A stretch of DNA of 64,000 bases from JAPHSX01 sp050298555 (GCA_050298555.1 JBNKUL010000057.1:12087-76086); one strand, 5' to 3'. Counted from the stretch's first letter, positions 45,209-53,635 are shown. Notes: generated by a model not told the origin, from the letters alone. Made by a program: numbers and translations.

Positions 45209-46612
45209 TTGAGCGCCTTGTCCGACACCCAACTACCACAGCCCTTTCTCGACGCCGTCACCGCACAGTTCAGTGGTGACGAGCTGCTGAGCGCGGAGGC
45301 CGAGCGCTACGCCTACGGCTACGACAACAGCCGCCGCCAGGCCACCCCCTCGCTGGTGGTGCGCCCCTCCTCCAGCGAACAGGTGCAGCAACTGCTGAGC
45401 CTCTGTCACCAATACCAGATCCCGCTGGTCGCCCGCGGCAGCGGCACCGGCACCGCCGGCGCGGCGGTGCCGCTACAGGGGGCCGTGGCCCTCTCCACCG
45501 AGCGGCTCAACAGGATCCTCAGCATCGACCCGGACAACCGGGCGATCGTGGTCGAGCCCGGCGTCACCAACGCAGAGGTACAACAGGCCGCCGCCGAGCA
45601 CGGCTTCTTCTGGCCCCCCGACCCCACCAGCAACGCCGTCTGCACCATCGGCGGCAACCTCGCCTGCAACGCCGCAGGTCCCCATGCGGTGAAGTACGGC
45701 ACGCCACGCGAGAACGTACTGGGGCTGAAGGCGGTCACCGCCGACGGTCATCTTCTGAAGACCGGCAGCTATACCACCAAGGGCGTGGTGGGCTACGACC
45801 TCACCCGCCTGTTAATTGGATCAGAAGGGACGCTGGCGGTAATCACCGAGGCGACCCTCAAGCTCACCCCGCTGCCGGAGCAGCGCATCACCCTGCGCGC
45901 CCTCTACGCCGACATCGACAGCGCGGCCCGCGCGGTCTCCGCCATCATGGCGCAACCGATCACCCCCTCGACCCTGGAGTTCATGGACGGCCAGGCGCTG
46001 ACGATGATCCGCAACGCCAGGGAGACCGACCTGCCGGAGAGCGCGCAGGCGCTGCTAATGATCGAGGTCGACGGCTCCGCCGCCAGCATCGAACAGGACG
46101 CACAAAAGGTCGCCGAGGCGGCACAACGCCACGGCTGCATCGAGGTGATGGTGGCCGACACCGAAGCGAAGGTCGCCGCCCTGTGGGCCCTGCGCAAGGC
46201 CCTCTCCCCCACCCTGCGCACCGTGGCGCCGAAGAAGATCAACGAAGACGTGGTGGTCCCCGTCTCGCGCATGCCGCAACTGATCAACGGCCTGCAGCAA
46301 CTCGGCGACAAACACGCCATCACCATCGTCAACTTCGGCCACGCCGGCAACGGCAACATCCACGTCAATCTATTGGTGAACCCCGACGACGCCGAAGAGA
46401 TGGCGCGCGCCGACGCCTGCCTGGCCGAGGTGTTTGCGCTGACATTAAAACTCGACGGCACCCTCTCCGGTGAGCATGGCATCGGCATGGTGAAGCGCGA
46501 GTATGTCTCGCTGGAGATCGACCCGGTGACGCTGGAGTTGATGCAGAGGATTAAGCGGCAGTTTGATCCTCACGGGATCCTCAACCCCGGAAAAAAACTC
46601 CCCGGTATTTAA
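45209..46612 (+). CDS. FAD-linked 2-hydroxyacid dehydrogenase, GlcD/D-lactate dehydrogenase type
   Basis: A 467-residue flavoprotein with an N-terminal FAD-binding PCMH domain (about residues 40-220, with ARGSGTGTAGAAVP and CTIGGNLACNAAGP) and a C-terminal FAD-oxidase domain ending in GEHGIGMVKREY and FDPHGILNPGKKLPG. The family oxidises glycolate, D-lactate or D-2-hydroxyglutarate. The substrate is not predictable here, and glcE/glcF partners are absent. No ATG is near; I use TTG at 45209, with TTG at 45218 as the alternative. It takes the place where E. coli has yraP (dolP). Confidence 0.88.
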   Translation: MSALSDTQLPQPFLDAVTAQFSGDELLSAEAERYAYGYDNSRRQATPSLVVRPSSSEQVQQLLSLCHQYQIPLVARGSGTGTAGAAVPLQGAVALSTERLNRILSIDPDNRAIVVEPGVTNAEVQQAAAEHGFFWPPDPTSNAVCTIGGNLACNAAGPHAVKYGTPRENVLGLKAVTADGHLLKTGSYTTKGVVGYDLTRLLIGSEGTLAVITEATLKLTPLPEQRITLRALYADIDSAARAVSAIMAQPITPSTLEFMDGQALTMIRNARETDLPESAQALLMIEVDGSAASIEQDAQKVAEAAQRHGCIEVMVADTEAKVAALWALRKALSPTLRTVAPKKINEDVVVPVSRMPQLINGLQQLGDKHAITIVNFGHAGNGNIHVNLLVNPDDAEEMARADACLAEVFALTLKLDGTLSGEHGIGMVKREYVSLEIDPVTLELMQRIKRQFDPHGILNPGKKLPGI

Positions 46613-46643
46613 TCTTTATCGACTGGTTATACGGAGGTAACTG

Positions 46644-47135
46644 ATGATTGAAGTCATACAAGCCGACATAACCACCCTGGAAGTCGACGCCATCGTCAAC
46701 GCCGCCAACAACTCCCTGCTCGGCGGCGGCGGCGTCGACGGCGCCATCCACCGAGCCGCCGGTCCCGAGTTATTAGAAGCCTGCCGACCACTCAACGGCT
46801 GCGAAACCGGCGACGCCAAGATCACCCCCGGCTTTAACCTTCCTGCACGTTTTGTCATTCATACCGTTGGGCCCGTTTATCATGGCGGTGAAACCGAGGC
46901 GGCGTTATTGGCATCGTGTTACCGGCGGAGTTTTGAAGTGGCGTTGGAGAATGGGGTTCGGTCTATTGCCTTTCCCGCTATTTCTACGGGGGTGTACGGG
47001 TATCCTAAGGATGAGGCGGCCAGGATTGCTTTGGGGGTTATGGGGGAGTTTGGGGGGCGGTTTTCTAGGATTATTGCCTGTCTTCATAGCGAGACAGATT
47101 TGGAACTTTATCGGGAAATAATGGATGGGGTGTAG
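46644..47135 (+). CDS. Macrodomain protein, YmdB-like ADP-ribose deacetylase
   Basis: A 163-residue single macrodomain. The ligand-binding motifs are DAIVNAANNSLLGGGGVDGAIHRA (about residues 14-37) and the FPAISTGVYGYP loop (about 111-122). Relatives remove acetyl from O-acetyl-ADP-ribose or ADP-ribose from proteins. GGAGGT stands at a good distance before the ATG. Codon use changes sharply after about codon 70: the first part prefers C-ending codons like its neighbours, the rest prefers G and T endings. The stop codon lies within a REP-like repeat. Confidence 0.92.
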   Translation: MIEVIQADITTLEVDAIVNAANNSLLGGGGVDGAIHRAAGPELLEACRPLNGCETGDAKITPGFNLPARFVIHTVGPVYHGGETEAALLASCYRRSFEVALENGVRSIAFPAISTGVYGYPKDEAARIALGVMGEFGGRFSRIIACLHSETDLELYREIMDGV

Positions 47136-47203
47136 GGTGTGATAGCGGAGTGTAACCCGCCGTTTTATATTGATGGGTTTCGCTGGGGCTCTACCCACCC
47201 TAC
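47132..47203. repeat. Inverted REP-like doublet (REPIN-like element)
   Basis: A GTAG-headed element on the plus strand (from 47132, GTAGGGTGTGATAGC then GTAACCCGCC) faces a second GTAG-headed element on the minus strand (from 47203, GTAGGGTGGG then AACCCATC). Both have GGGT-type arms that can pair with nearby ACCC. GTAG-headed palindromes in opposed pairs are the hallmark of REP elements moved by RAYT transposases. No RAYT gene is in the window. Confidence 0.6.
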
Positions 47204-47208
47204 GTGCT

Positions 47209-47619
47209 CTATGGGTTAGCTCCAATATATGAAAAGTATGTGTTAATTAACAAAGCTAACGTAGAAACAAATAGTGCAGCAGCAGCCCAATATGTTGCAC
47301 TTCTTGAAGATGCTCTTGCCTCCATTAACTCATCATGCTCCATTAACCTAAACCTGTCATTTGCGGATAATGCAAGCATAGGCTCAGGCTCATCCCTTCC
47401 CTGAGTAACAGCATTCTCCCAACCTCTTTGCTGCCCTTCAAATAGGGGATGAGGGTAGAAAAACAAATCATTGTTGTCGACATGCACACAAAACAATTTA
47501 GACAATCTAGTCCTCTCTTCACCGTGTACATTAAGGTGGTCAAGCAATTGGCTCAGTGTGAATGTTTTTTGTGAATAGGCAAACCGTATAGCCTTTATGT
47601 ACATATCTTCTTCGGACAT
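47209..47619 (-). CDS. Small AT-rich protein with C-terminal membrane helix, unknown
   Basis: A 136-residue protein I do not recognise. The first 70 residues (EEDMYIKAIRFAYSQKTFT onward) look like a small helical, perhaps winged-helix, domain. A polar middle region ends in LMEARASSRSATYW, and then comes one hydrophobic helix (about residues 110-130) at the C-terminus. AAGGA stands before the ATG at 47619. The DNA is clearly AT-richer than the neighbours and uses different codons, which suggests recent gain. It shares no operon with the macrodomain gene, which faces it across the REP pair. A tail-anchored membrane protein is likely. Confidence 0.65.
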   Translation of the reverse strand: MSEEDMYIKAIRFAYSQKTFTLSQLLDHLNVHGEERTRLSKLFCVHVDNNDLFFYPHPLFEGQQRGWENAVTQGRDEPEPMLALSANDRFRLMEHDELMEARASSRSATYWAAAALFVSTLALLINTYFSYIGANP

Positions 47620-47680
47620 TATTATTCCTTGTCTGATTATGAACTTGAGTAATGAATATCGATAAACAGGCACAAAAGAA

Positions 47681-47702
47681 AAAGGGCCCCAAAAGGCCCT
47701 TT
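47681..47702 (-). terminator. Terminator after sspB, possibly bidirectional
   Basis: An AAAGGGCC and GGCCCTTT stem with a 6-base loop sits 11 bases downstream of the sspB stop, with T residues on the minus strand after it. Confidence 0.85.
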
Positions 47703-47712
47703 TCCACATCCA

Positions 47713-48096
47713 CTACTTCACCACCCTCAAAGAAGGCCGCTTAGCCTCCTCCTTCTCCGGCTCCGGCGGCGGCTGATCCCCACCACCGTCTTCCTCAGTG
47801 AAGACCATGCCCTTGCCATTCTCCCTGGCGTAGATCGCCATCACCGACATCACCGGCACGGAGACGTGCATCGGCTGGCCGCTGAAGCGGGCATCGAGCT
47901 CGACGAACTCATTACCCAACTGCAGGTTCTGCACTGCGCTGGGGTTGATGTTGAGCAGGATGCGACCGTCCTCGACGTATTGCTGCGGCACCACGACACG
48001 CTCGTCGGCAACGTCGACGAGGATGTAGGGGGTCATGCCGTTGTCGAGGATCCAGTCGTAGAGGGCACGAATGAGGTAGGGGCGGCTGGGGGTCAT
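47713..48096 (-). CDS. sspB: ClpXP adaptor SspB
   Basis: A 127-residue dimeric adaptor that brings ssrA-tagged proteins to the ClpXP protease. The N-terminal RPYLIRALYDWILDNG and the substrate-groove strands (FSGQPMHVSVPVMSVMAIYA) match the family. A flexible acidic, proline-rich linker leads to the C-terminal ClpX-binding tail RPSLRVVK, which is perfect. It follows sspA by 34 bases, as in E. coli. Confidence 0.97.
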   Translation of the reverse strand: MTPSRPYLIRALYDWILDNGMTPYILVDVADERVVVPQQYVEDGRILLNINPSAVQNLQLGNEFVELDARFSGQPMHVSVPVMSVMAIYARENGKGMVFTEEDGGGDQPPPEPEKEEAKRPSLRVVK

Positions 48097-48130
48097 GCTT
48101 TCGATCTCGTTTGCTGCGGATGGCTAAGGC

Positions 48131-48754
48131 TTAGCGCATCTCCCGCTCGAGTTCGGTGAGGCTCTCCTGGAACGACTCACGGGCAAAGATACGCTCGGCG
48201 TAGTCCAGCAGTGGCTGGGCCTGTTTGGGCAGGGCGATGTTGAGCTTGGGCAGGCGCCACAGCAGCGGGGCCAGGTAGCAGTCGACCAGGCTGAACTCGT
48301 CGCTCATGAAGAAGGGCTTGACCTCGAATACCGGGCTGATGGCAGTGAGGTTGTCCTTGATCACCTTGCGCGCCTTGGTGGCGGCCTTTTCAGTGCCGTT
48401 CATGATGATGTCGAGCTGGTTGTAGAGGTCCAGTTCAATACGGTAGACGTAGAGGCGGTTGTTGGCGCGTGACACCGGGTCCACCGGCATCAGCGGCGGG
48501 TGGGGGAAGCGCTCGTCCAGGTACTCCATGATCACCTGGGAGCTGTAGAGTACCAGCTCGCGGTCCACCAGGGTGGGTACGGAACCGTAGGGGTTGAGGT
48601 CGATCAGGTCCTCGGGCAGGTTACCTGCCTCAACAGGGACGATATCGACATTAATCCCCTTCTCGGCCAGTACCAGACGTGCACGGTGGCTATATACGTC
48701 GGTATCACCGGAAAACAGTGTCATTACTGAGCGTCGGTTGGCGACGGCACCCAT
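48131..48754 (-). CDS. sspA: Stringent starvation protein A
   Basis: A 207-residue GST-fold protein that binds RNA polymerase and alters promoter use under starvation and acid stress. The N-terminal ANRRSVMTLFSGDTDVYSHRARLVLAEKG is split here for length, and its pattern follows E. coli SspA. The surface PHPP motif (ERFPHPPLMPVDP, about residues 80-90) needed for polymerase contact is kept. AGGAG lies before the ATG. It is read after petC, separated by a terminator, a usual gamma order. Confidence 0.96.
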   Translation of the reverse strand: MGAVANRRSVMTLFSGDTDVYSHRARLVLAEKGINVDIVPVEAGNLPEDLIDLNPYGSVPTLVDRELVLYSSQVIMEYLDERFPHPPLMPVDPVSRANNRLYVYRIELDLYNQLDIIMNGTEKAATKARKVIKDNLTAISPVFEVKPFFMSDEFSLVDCYLAPLLWRLPKLNIALPKQAQPLLDYAERIFARESFQESLTELEREMR

Positions 48755-48788
48755 ATCAAGCTCTCCTAAAAAAATCTTTCACAAAATA

Positions 48789-48817
48789 AAAGAGGGGGCC
48801 ATCAAGGCCCCCTCTTT
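48789..48817 (-). terminator. Rho-independent terminator after petC
   Basis: A 12-bp stem, AAAGAGGGGGCC and GGCCCCCTCTTT, with a 5-base loop is followed by ATTTTG on the minus strand. It separates the bc1 operon from sspA, about 80 bases after petC. Confidence 0.9.
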
Positions 48818-48895
48818 ATGAATCATGTCGTAGCGGTTTTTACCCCACTACGATGGACCGGTCGCCTATTCTACCACAACCGGCCACACTCATGA

Positions 48896-49624
48896 TTAGT
48901 GTACGTCTTTCCAGTACTCTTTCTTCAGCATGTAGGCGATGATGAAGAAGACGAACAGGAACAGCAGTACATAAACACCGAGCTGCTGACGCTTCAGCTG
49001 CACCGGCTCACCGGTGTAGACGAGGAAGTTGGTCAGGTCGCGGGCGGCCTGGTCATACTCATCAGCGCTCATCTTGCCCGGCTTGACCATCTCGTAACCG
49101 GTGATCACGGTGGTACCGTGCTCGTCGGTCTTCTTGACCGCCTTCTTCATACCTTCCAGCTCCCACAGTACGTGGGGCATACCAACGTCGGGGAATACCG
49201 CGTTGTTAACACCGAAGGGGCGCTTCTCGTCGATGTAGAAGGTCTTGAAGTAGGTGTAGAGGTAGTCCGCGCCACGAGCACGAGCAATTACGCTCAGGTC
49301 GGGCGGAGGGTTACCGAACCACTTCTTCGCGCCGCCCTGGGGCATGGCGATGGTCATGGTGTCACCCACCTTATCTGATGCCAGCATCAGGTTAGCCTTT
49401 ACCTGGTCATCAGTCAGACCGATGTCCTTACCCATGCGGTTGTAACGCTGGTAGGCGGCCGAGTGGCAGCTCAGGCAGTAGTTGACGAACAGCTTGGCGC
49501 CGCGCTGCAGCGAAGCGTTATCGTGCAGGTCGATGTTGGCCTTATCCAGGTGCGGACCCGCACCGGAAGCCATGCCCAGTACGGGCAGGGCGGCAAGTAC
49601 AAATGCAACGATTAGTTTTTTCAT
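48896..49624 (-). CDS. petC: Cytochrome c1 of the bc1 complex
   Basis: A 242-residue membrane-anchored heme protein passing electrons from the Rieske centre to soluble cytochrome c. A signal peptide (about residues 1-20) precedes the CLSCH heme site (about residue 51-55). A methionine ligand is expected in the MPHVLWELEG region or later. One C-terminal helix (about 215-235) anchors it. The start overlaps the petB stop by 4 bases. Confidence 0.96.
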   Translation of the reverse strand: MKKLIVAFVLAALPVLGMASGAGPHLDKANIDLHDNASLQRGAKLFVNYCLSCHSAAYQRYNRMGKDIGLTDDQVKANLMLASDKVGDTMTIAMPQGGAKKWFGNPPPDLSVIARARGADYLYTYFKTFYIDEKRPFGVNNAVFPDVGMPHVLWELEGMKKAVKKTDEHGTTVITGYEMVKPGKMSADEYDQAARDLTNFLVYTGEPVQLKRQQLGVYVLLFLFVFFIIAYMLKKEYWKDVH

Positions 49625-50856
49625 CCTGTAACCCTCTCCGGTACTGGCTTGGTCTTCTCGAACTTCGGAATGATGGCCAAAGCGATGAAGAATACGAAGT
49701 AGTAGATGGTGCCGATTTGCGCGATCAGAGTCAGCAGTGCGGTGGACGGCTTCATACCGAGGTAACCCAGTACGATGAAGTCAACCACGAACACCATCAG
49801 CAGTACCTTGTAGCACAGGCCACGATAGCGGATGGACTTGACCGGGCTGCGATCCAGCCAGGGCAGGAAGAACAGAATGACAACCGCGGCACCCATTACG
49901 ACGACACCGGGGAATGCAGAACCGGCAATAGACGGTACCGCACGCAGCATGGCGTAGAACGGGGTGAAGTACCATACCGGCGCAATGTGCGGCGGGGTCT
50001 TCAGGGCGTTGGCCGGCTCAAAGTTGGGGTGCTCGATAAAGAAGCCGCCCATCTCCGGTGCGAAGAACAGAATCGCGCAGAAGACGATAAGGAAGCCGAT
50101 AACACCGACGATGTCCTTCACGGTGTAGTAGGGGTGGAAGGGAATGCCATCCAGCGGGATGCCGTTCTCGTCCTTGTTCTTCTTGATCTCAACGCCGTCG
50201 GGGTTGTTGGAGCCAACCTCGTGCAGTGCGATGATGTGCGCAACCACCAGACCCAGCAGAACGATCGGCAGGGCGATAACGTGGAAGGCGAAGAAGCGGT
50301 TCAGGGTGGCGTCGGAGACGACGTAGTCACCACGAATCCAGATGGAGAGGTCCTCACCGACGAACGGCACGGCGGCGAACAGGTTAACGATAACCTGGGC
50401 ACCCCAGTAGGACATCTGGCCCCAGGGCAGCAGGTAGCCGAAGAAGGCCTCGGCCATCAGCGCCAGGTAGATGAGGCAGCCGAAGATCCAGATCAGCTCG
50501 CGCGGCGCCTTGTACGAACCGTACATCAGGCCACGGAACATGTGGAGGTAGACCACGGCGAAGAACGCGGATGCACCGGTGGAGTGCATGTAGCGAATCA
50601 GCCAGCCCCAGTCGACATCACGCATGATGTACTCGACCGAACCGAAGGCCAAGGCGCCGTCGGGCTTGTAGTTCATGGTCAGAAGGATGCCGGAGACGAT
50701 CTGGATAACCAGAACCAGCAGAGCCAGGGAACCGAAGAAGTACCAGAAGTTGAAGTTCTTCGGCGCGTAGTACTCGGAAAGGTGCTCTTTCCACATCTTG
50801 GTCAGGGGGAAGCGCGCGTCCACCCAGCCAAGAAGTTGCGTCATCTTATCGCTCAT
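49621..50856 (-). CDS. petB: Cytochrome b of the bc1 complex
   Basis: A 411-residue membrane protein with two b-type hemes that carries out quinol oxidation and the Q cycle. About eight helices are seen, with heme-ligand histidines in the MHSTGASAFFAVVYLHMFRG and FHVIALP segments, and the quinol-site motif PEWY-like as APVWYFTPFYAMLRAVP. The length is normal for a proteobacterial fused cytochrome b. It overlaps petA by one base. Confidence 0.97.
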   Translation of the reverse strand: MSDKMTQLLGWVDARFPLTKMWKEHLSEYYAPKNFNFWYFFGSLALLVLVIQIVSGILLTMNYKPDGALAFGSVEYIMRDVDWGWLIRYMHSTGASAFFAVVYLHMFRGLMYGSYKAPRELIWIFGCLIYLALMAEAFFGYLLPWGQMSYWGAQVIVNLFAAVPFVGEDLSIWIRGDYVVSDATLNRFFAFHVIALPIVLLGLVVAHIIALHEVGSNNPDGVEIKKNKDENGIPLDGIPFHPYYTVKDIVGVIGFLIVFCAILFFAPEMGGFFIEHPNFEPANALKTPPHIAPVWYFTPFYAMLRAVPSIAGSAFPGVVVMGAAVVILFFLPWLDRSPVKSIRYRGLCYKVLLMVFVVDFIVLGYLGMKPSTALLTLIAQIGTIYYFVFFIALAIIPKFEKTKPVPERVTG

Positions 50857-51452
50857 TATGCAACTCCTTCGTCATCACCGACCAGGATGGTGGTGTCGGT
50901 CAGGAACTTGTAGGGCGGAACCTGCAGGTTCTTCGGAGCCGGTACACCGGCGAATACGCGGCCGGCCAGGTCGAAGCGCGAGCCGTGGCAGGGGCAGAAG
51001 AAGCCGCCCTTCCAGTCTGCGCCCAGGTCGGCCGGGGCGATGTCCGGGCGATAGGTCGGGGAGCAACCGAGGTGGGTACAGATACCTACCAGTACCACAT
51101 ACTCTTCACGCTGAGCACGGGTGGGGTTCTTGGCCCACTCGGGCTGCTGCCCGGTGTTATCGGAGTTCGGGTCCAGCAGCCTGGGGTCGTTCGAGGGCAG
51201 ATCCTTCAGGTTCTGCTCGGTACGACGCACCACCCATACGGGTTTACCGCGCCACTCTACGGTCATCATCTGACCGGGCTCCAGCTTGCTCACGTCCGCC
51301 TCTACCGGTGCACCGGCAGCTTGGGCGCGAGCACTGGGCTGCATGGACAATACGAACGGGGCAACAACTGCCGCTGCACCTGCCGCGCCCACCACACTGG
51401 TGGCCGCGGTCAGGAAGCGGCGTCGACCCTTATCTACGCCTTGTGTGCTCAT
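50856..51452 (-). CDS. petA: Ubiquinol-cytochrome c reductase Rieske iron-sulfur subunit
   Basis: A 198-residue protein carrying the 2Fe-2S cluster of the bc1 complex. The cluster ligands are CTHLGC and CPCHGS. The N-terminus has a twin-arginine signal-anchor (GRRRFLTAATSVVG) followed by a hydrophobic helix. I use the ATG at 51452, preceded by GGGAGAGG; the longer frame from 51506 reads through the leader hairpins. It is the first gene of petABC. Confidence 0.96.
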   Translation of the reverse strand: MSTQGVDKGRRRFLTAATSVVGAAGAAAVVAPFVLSMQPSARAQAAGAPVEADVSKLEPGQMMTVEWRGKPVWVVRRTEQNLKDLPSNDPRLLDPNSDNTGQQPEWAKNPTRAQREEYVVLVGICTHLGCSPTYRPDIAPADLGADWKGGFFCPCHGSRFDLAGRVFAGVPAPKNLQVPPYKFLTDTTILVGDDEGVA

Positions 51453-51489
51453 TAAGCCTCTCCCAACAATAAATGTAAGACTTTGGATA

Positions 51490-51580
51490 AAAAACCGTGC
51501 CGGCAAAAAGCCGGCGCCGCCATGTCCACGGGAGGGGACATGGCGGAAAAATTCAACGTATCAGGAAATTCTAAATTTCC
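51490..51580 (-). promoter_or_regulatory. Structured leader of the petABC operon with three inverted repeats
   Basis: Reading toward petA on the minus strand, there is a 7-bp palindrome GGAAATT-N3-AATTTCC (51564-51580). Next is a perfect 11-bp stem CCGCCATGTCC with 8-base loop (51517-51546). Last is GCCGGC-N5-GCCGGC followed by ACGG and six T residues (51490-51515). The last element looks like a terminator placed only about 38 bases before the petA start. It could end the upstream Nif3 transcript or attenuate petABC. A weak TTGACC and GAGAAT pair 18 bases apart (51600-51629) might be a promoter. Confidence 0.6.
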
Positions 51581-51646
51581 AGCGCAATGATAGCCGGGCA
51601 TTCTCTTATAAAGGGGCTCTTCAGGTCAAGTTGCTCGACCTTATGG

Positions 51647-52405
51647 TTACACCGGATTGGCGATATCAACGAATTGATTTTCCAGAGCAAAATGGTCGGC
51701 TAAATGACTCCCCAGTGCCCTGGCACCGTAGCGTTCGGTGGCATGGTGGCCGGCGGCAATATAGTGGATACCCAGCTCACGGGCGAGGTGCACCGTAGGC
51801 TCGGAGATCTCACCGCTGATGTAGGCGTCGAGCCCCAGCGCCGCCGCCTGCTCGATATAGCCCTGGGCACCGCCACTGCACCAGCCGACACGGCGGATGG
51901 GGTGGTCCCCCCCCTCTATCAACAGCGGCTCCCTCCCCAGCTTCTGTCCGACCACCTCAGCAAGTGAGTGCGCACTCACTTTCATATCGAGACTGCCGTG
52001 CATGGCGATGCCGCCATCGGGGCCGTGACCGAAGCGCCCCTCTACCGGGATACCGAACAGCTGCCCCAGCTGGGCGTTATTGCCCAGCTCGGCGTGGCCG
52101 TCCAGCGGCAGGTGGTAGGCGAGCAGGGAGATATCGTGGTCCAGCAGCGCCTTAATGCGGCGCTGCTTCATCCCGGTAATGGTGGGGGACTCCCCCTTCC
52201 AGAAGTAGCCGTGGTGTACCAGCAGCAGGTCCGCCTGCTGCTCGATGGCCACGTCGATCAGCGCCTGGCAGGCGGTCACCCCGCTGACGATGCGCCGCAC
52301 CTCGCCCCTCCCCTCCACCTGCAGGCCGTTGGGGGCGTAGTCCTGATACTCGCCAACGCCGAGAAGGGTGTCACAGTAATCGATGATCTGCTGCAGGCTC
52401 GCCAT
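51647..52405 (-). CDS. Nif3-like dinuclear metal-binding protein (DUF34, YbgI family)
   Basis: A 252-residue protein of the Nif3/YbgI family, with HHGYFWKG and the later GHHATERYG metal-ligand motifs. An E. coli relative is YbgI; the function is often described as GTP cyclohydrolase-like but is not settled. The start at 52405 has AAGGAG ten bases upstream; the longer frame adds 11 residues. It lies head to head with the DegS-like gene, 63 bases apart, the same pair found in many gammas. Confidence 0.9.
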   Translation of the reverse strand: MASLQQIIDYCDTLLGVGEYQDYAPNGLQVEGRGEVRRIVSGVTACQALIDVAIEQQADLLLVHHGYFWKGESPTITGMKQRRIKALLDHDISLLAYHLPLDGHAELGNNAQLGQLFGIPVEGRFGHGPDGGIAMHGSLDMKVSAHSLAEVVGQKLGREPLLIEGGDHPIRRVGWCSGGAQGYIEQAAALGLDAYISGEISEPTVHLARELGIHYIAAGHHATERYGARALGSHLADHFALENQFVDIANPV

Positions 52406-52468
52406 GCGGTTCGCATCTCCTTGGGTTAAGATTGCCACTTCTTTAAACAGTCACAGAGTATACGGGAT

Positions 52469-53629
52469 ATGAAGCCTTTTCAGCCGGTCGTTTTCCTCTT
52501 CCAGGCGGTCACCATCGGTCTGGCCATCGCCTTTCTGGTGCTGGTATGGCAGCCCGAGCTGCTGGACAACGGAAAAAAGGTGGTGGAGTTCGTCGAGAGC
52601 AGCACGACCAGGGCACCCGCCGCTGGCCTCGGCAACGGCCCCGTCTCCTACGCCGATGCGGTGGCGATCGCCGCCCCGTCGGTGGTCAACATCCACACCC
52701 GCAAGACCGTGGTGCAGCAGGCCAGTCCCCTGTTCGACGACCCCTTCTTCCGCCGCTTCTTCGGTGACGCCCTCGGCCCGCGCGAGCGCGAGGAGACCTC
52801 ACTCGGCTCCGGCGTCATCGTCAGCGCCAAGGGTTACATCCTCACCAACAACCATGTGATCGAGGGGGCCGATGAGATTCAGGTCGCCCTGCGCGACGGG
52901 CGCACCACCCCGGCCAAAGTGGTGGGGAGCGACCCGGAGGCCGACCTGGCGGTGCTCAAGGTGGAACTGGAGGCATTGCCGGCGATCACCCTCGGCGATG
53001 CCGAGGCGCTGCGTGTCGGCGACGTGGTGCTGGCCATCGGCAACCCCTTCGGCGTCGGCCAAACCGTCACCCTCGGCATCGTCAGCGCCACCGGCCGCAG
53101 CTCGCTCGGCATCAACACCTACGAGAACTTCATCCAGACCGACGCGGCGATCAACCCCGGCAACTCCGGTGGCGCCCTCATCACCGCCCGCGGCGAGCTT
53201 ATCGGCATCAACACCGCCATCTTCTCCAAGTCGGGCGGCTCCCAGGGGATCGGCTTCGCCATCCCCATGAGCCTGGCGAAGAACTCGATGGCGCAGATCG
53301 TCGAAAAGGGCTACGTCAGCCGCGGCTGGATGGGGGTAGAGGCGCAGGCCCTCACCCCGCAGCTGGCCGAGTCCTTTAACGTCGGCCATACACGGGGGAT
53401 CATCATCGCCGGTGTGCTGCGCGGCGGCCCCGCCGACCGCGGCGGCCTCAAGCCGGGCGATGTGGTGTTCCGCATTAACGGCAAGGAGACGCTGGACGCC
53501 AACGACGCCCTCAACCTGATCGGCCAGACCAAGCCGGGAGAGATGATTGCGATTGAAGGCCAGCGCGATGGTAAGGCGCTGGCGTTGAAGATTGAAGTGG
53601 GGGAACGGCCTCCCCAGGAGAGGCAATAA
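52469..53629 (+). CDS. Periplasmic serine protease, DegS/AlgW type
   Basis: A 386-residue HtrA-family protease. One N-terminal membrane helix (about residues 8-28) anchors it. The catalytic triad is H129 (TNNHV), D159 (EADLAVLK) and S233 (NPGNSGGA). A single PDZ domain (about 285-375) follows. One PDZ plus a membrane anchor is the DegS/AlgW design, which cuts the anti-sigma factor RseA/MucA to release sigma E. No anti-sigma gene is in the window, so the target is inferred. Confidence 0.92.
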   Translation: MKPFQPVVFLFQAVTIGLAIAFLVLVWQPELLDNGKKVVEFVESSTTRAPAAGLGNGPVSYADAVAIAAPSVVNIHTRKTVVQQASPLFDDPFFRRFFGDALGPREREETSLGSGVIVSAKGYILTNNHVIEGADEIQVALRDGRTTPAKVVGSDPEADLAVLKVELEALPAITLGDAEALRVGDVVLAIGNPFGVGQTVTLGIVSATGRSSLGINTYENFIQTDAAINPGNSGGALITARGELIGINTAIFSKSGGSQGIGFAIPMSLAKNSMAQIVEKGYVSRGWMGVEAQALTPQLAESFNVGHTRGIIIAGVLRGGPADRGGLKPGDVVFRINGKETLDANDALNLIGQTKPGEMIAIEGQRDGKALALKIEVGERPPQERQ

Positions 53630-53635
53630 CCTATG

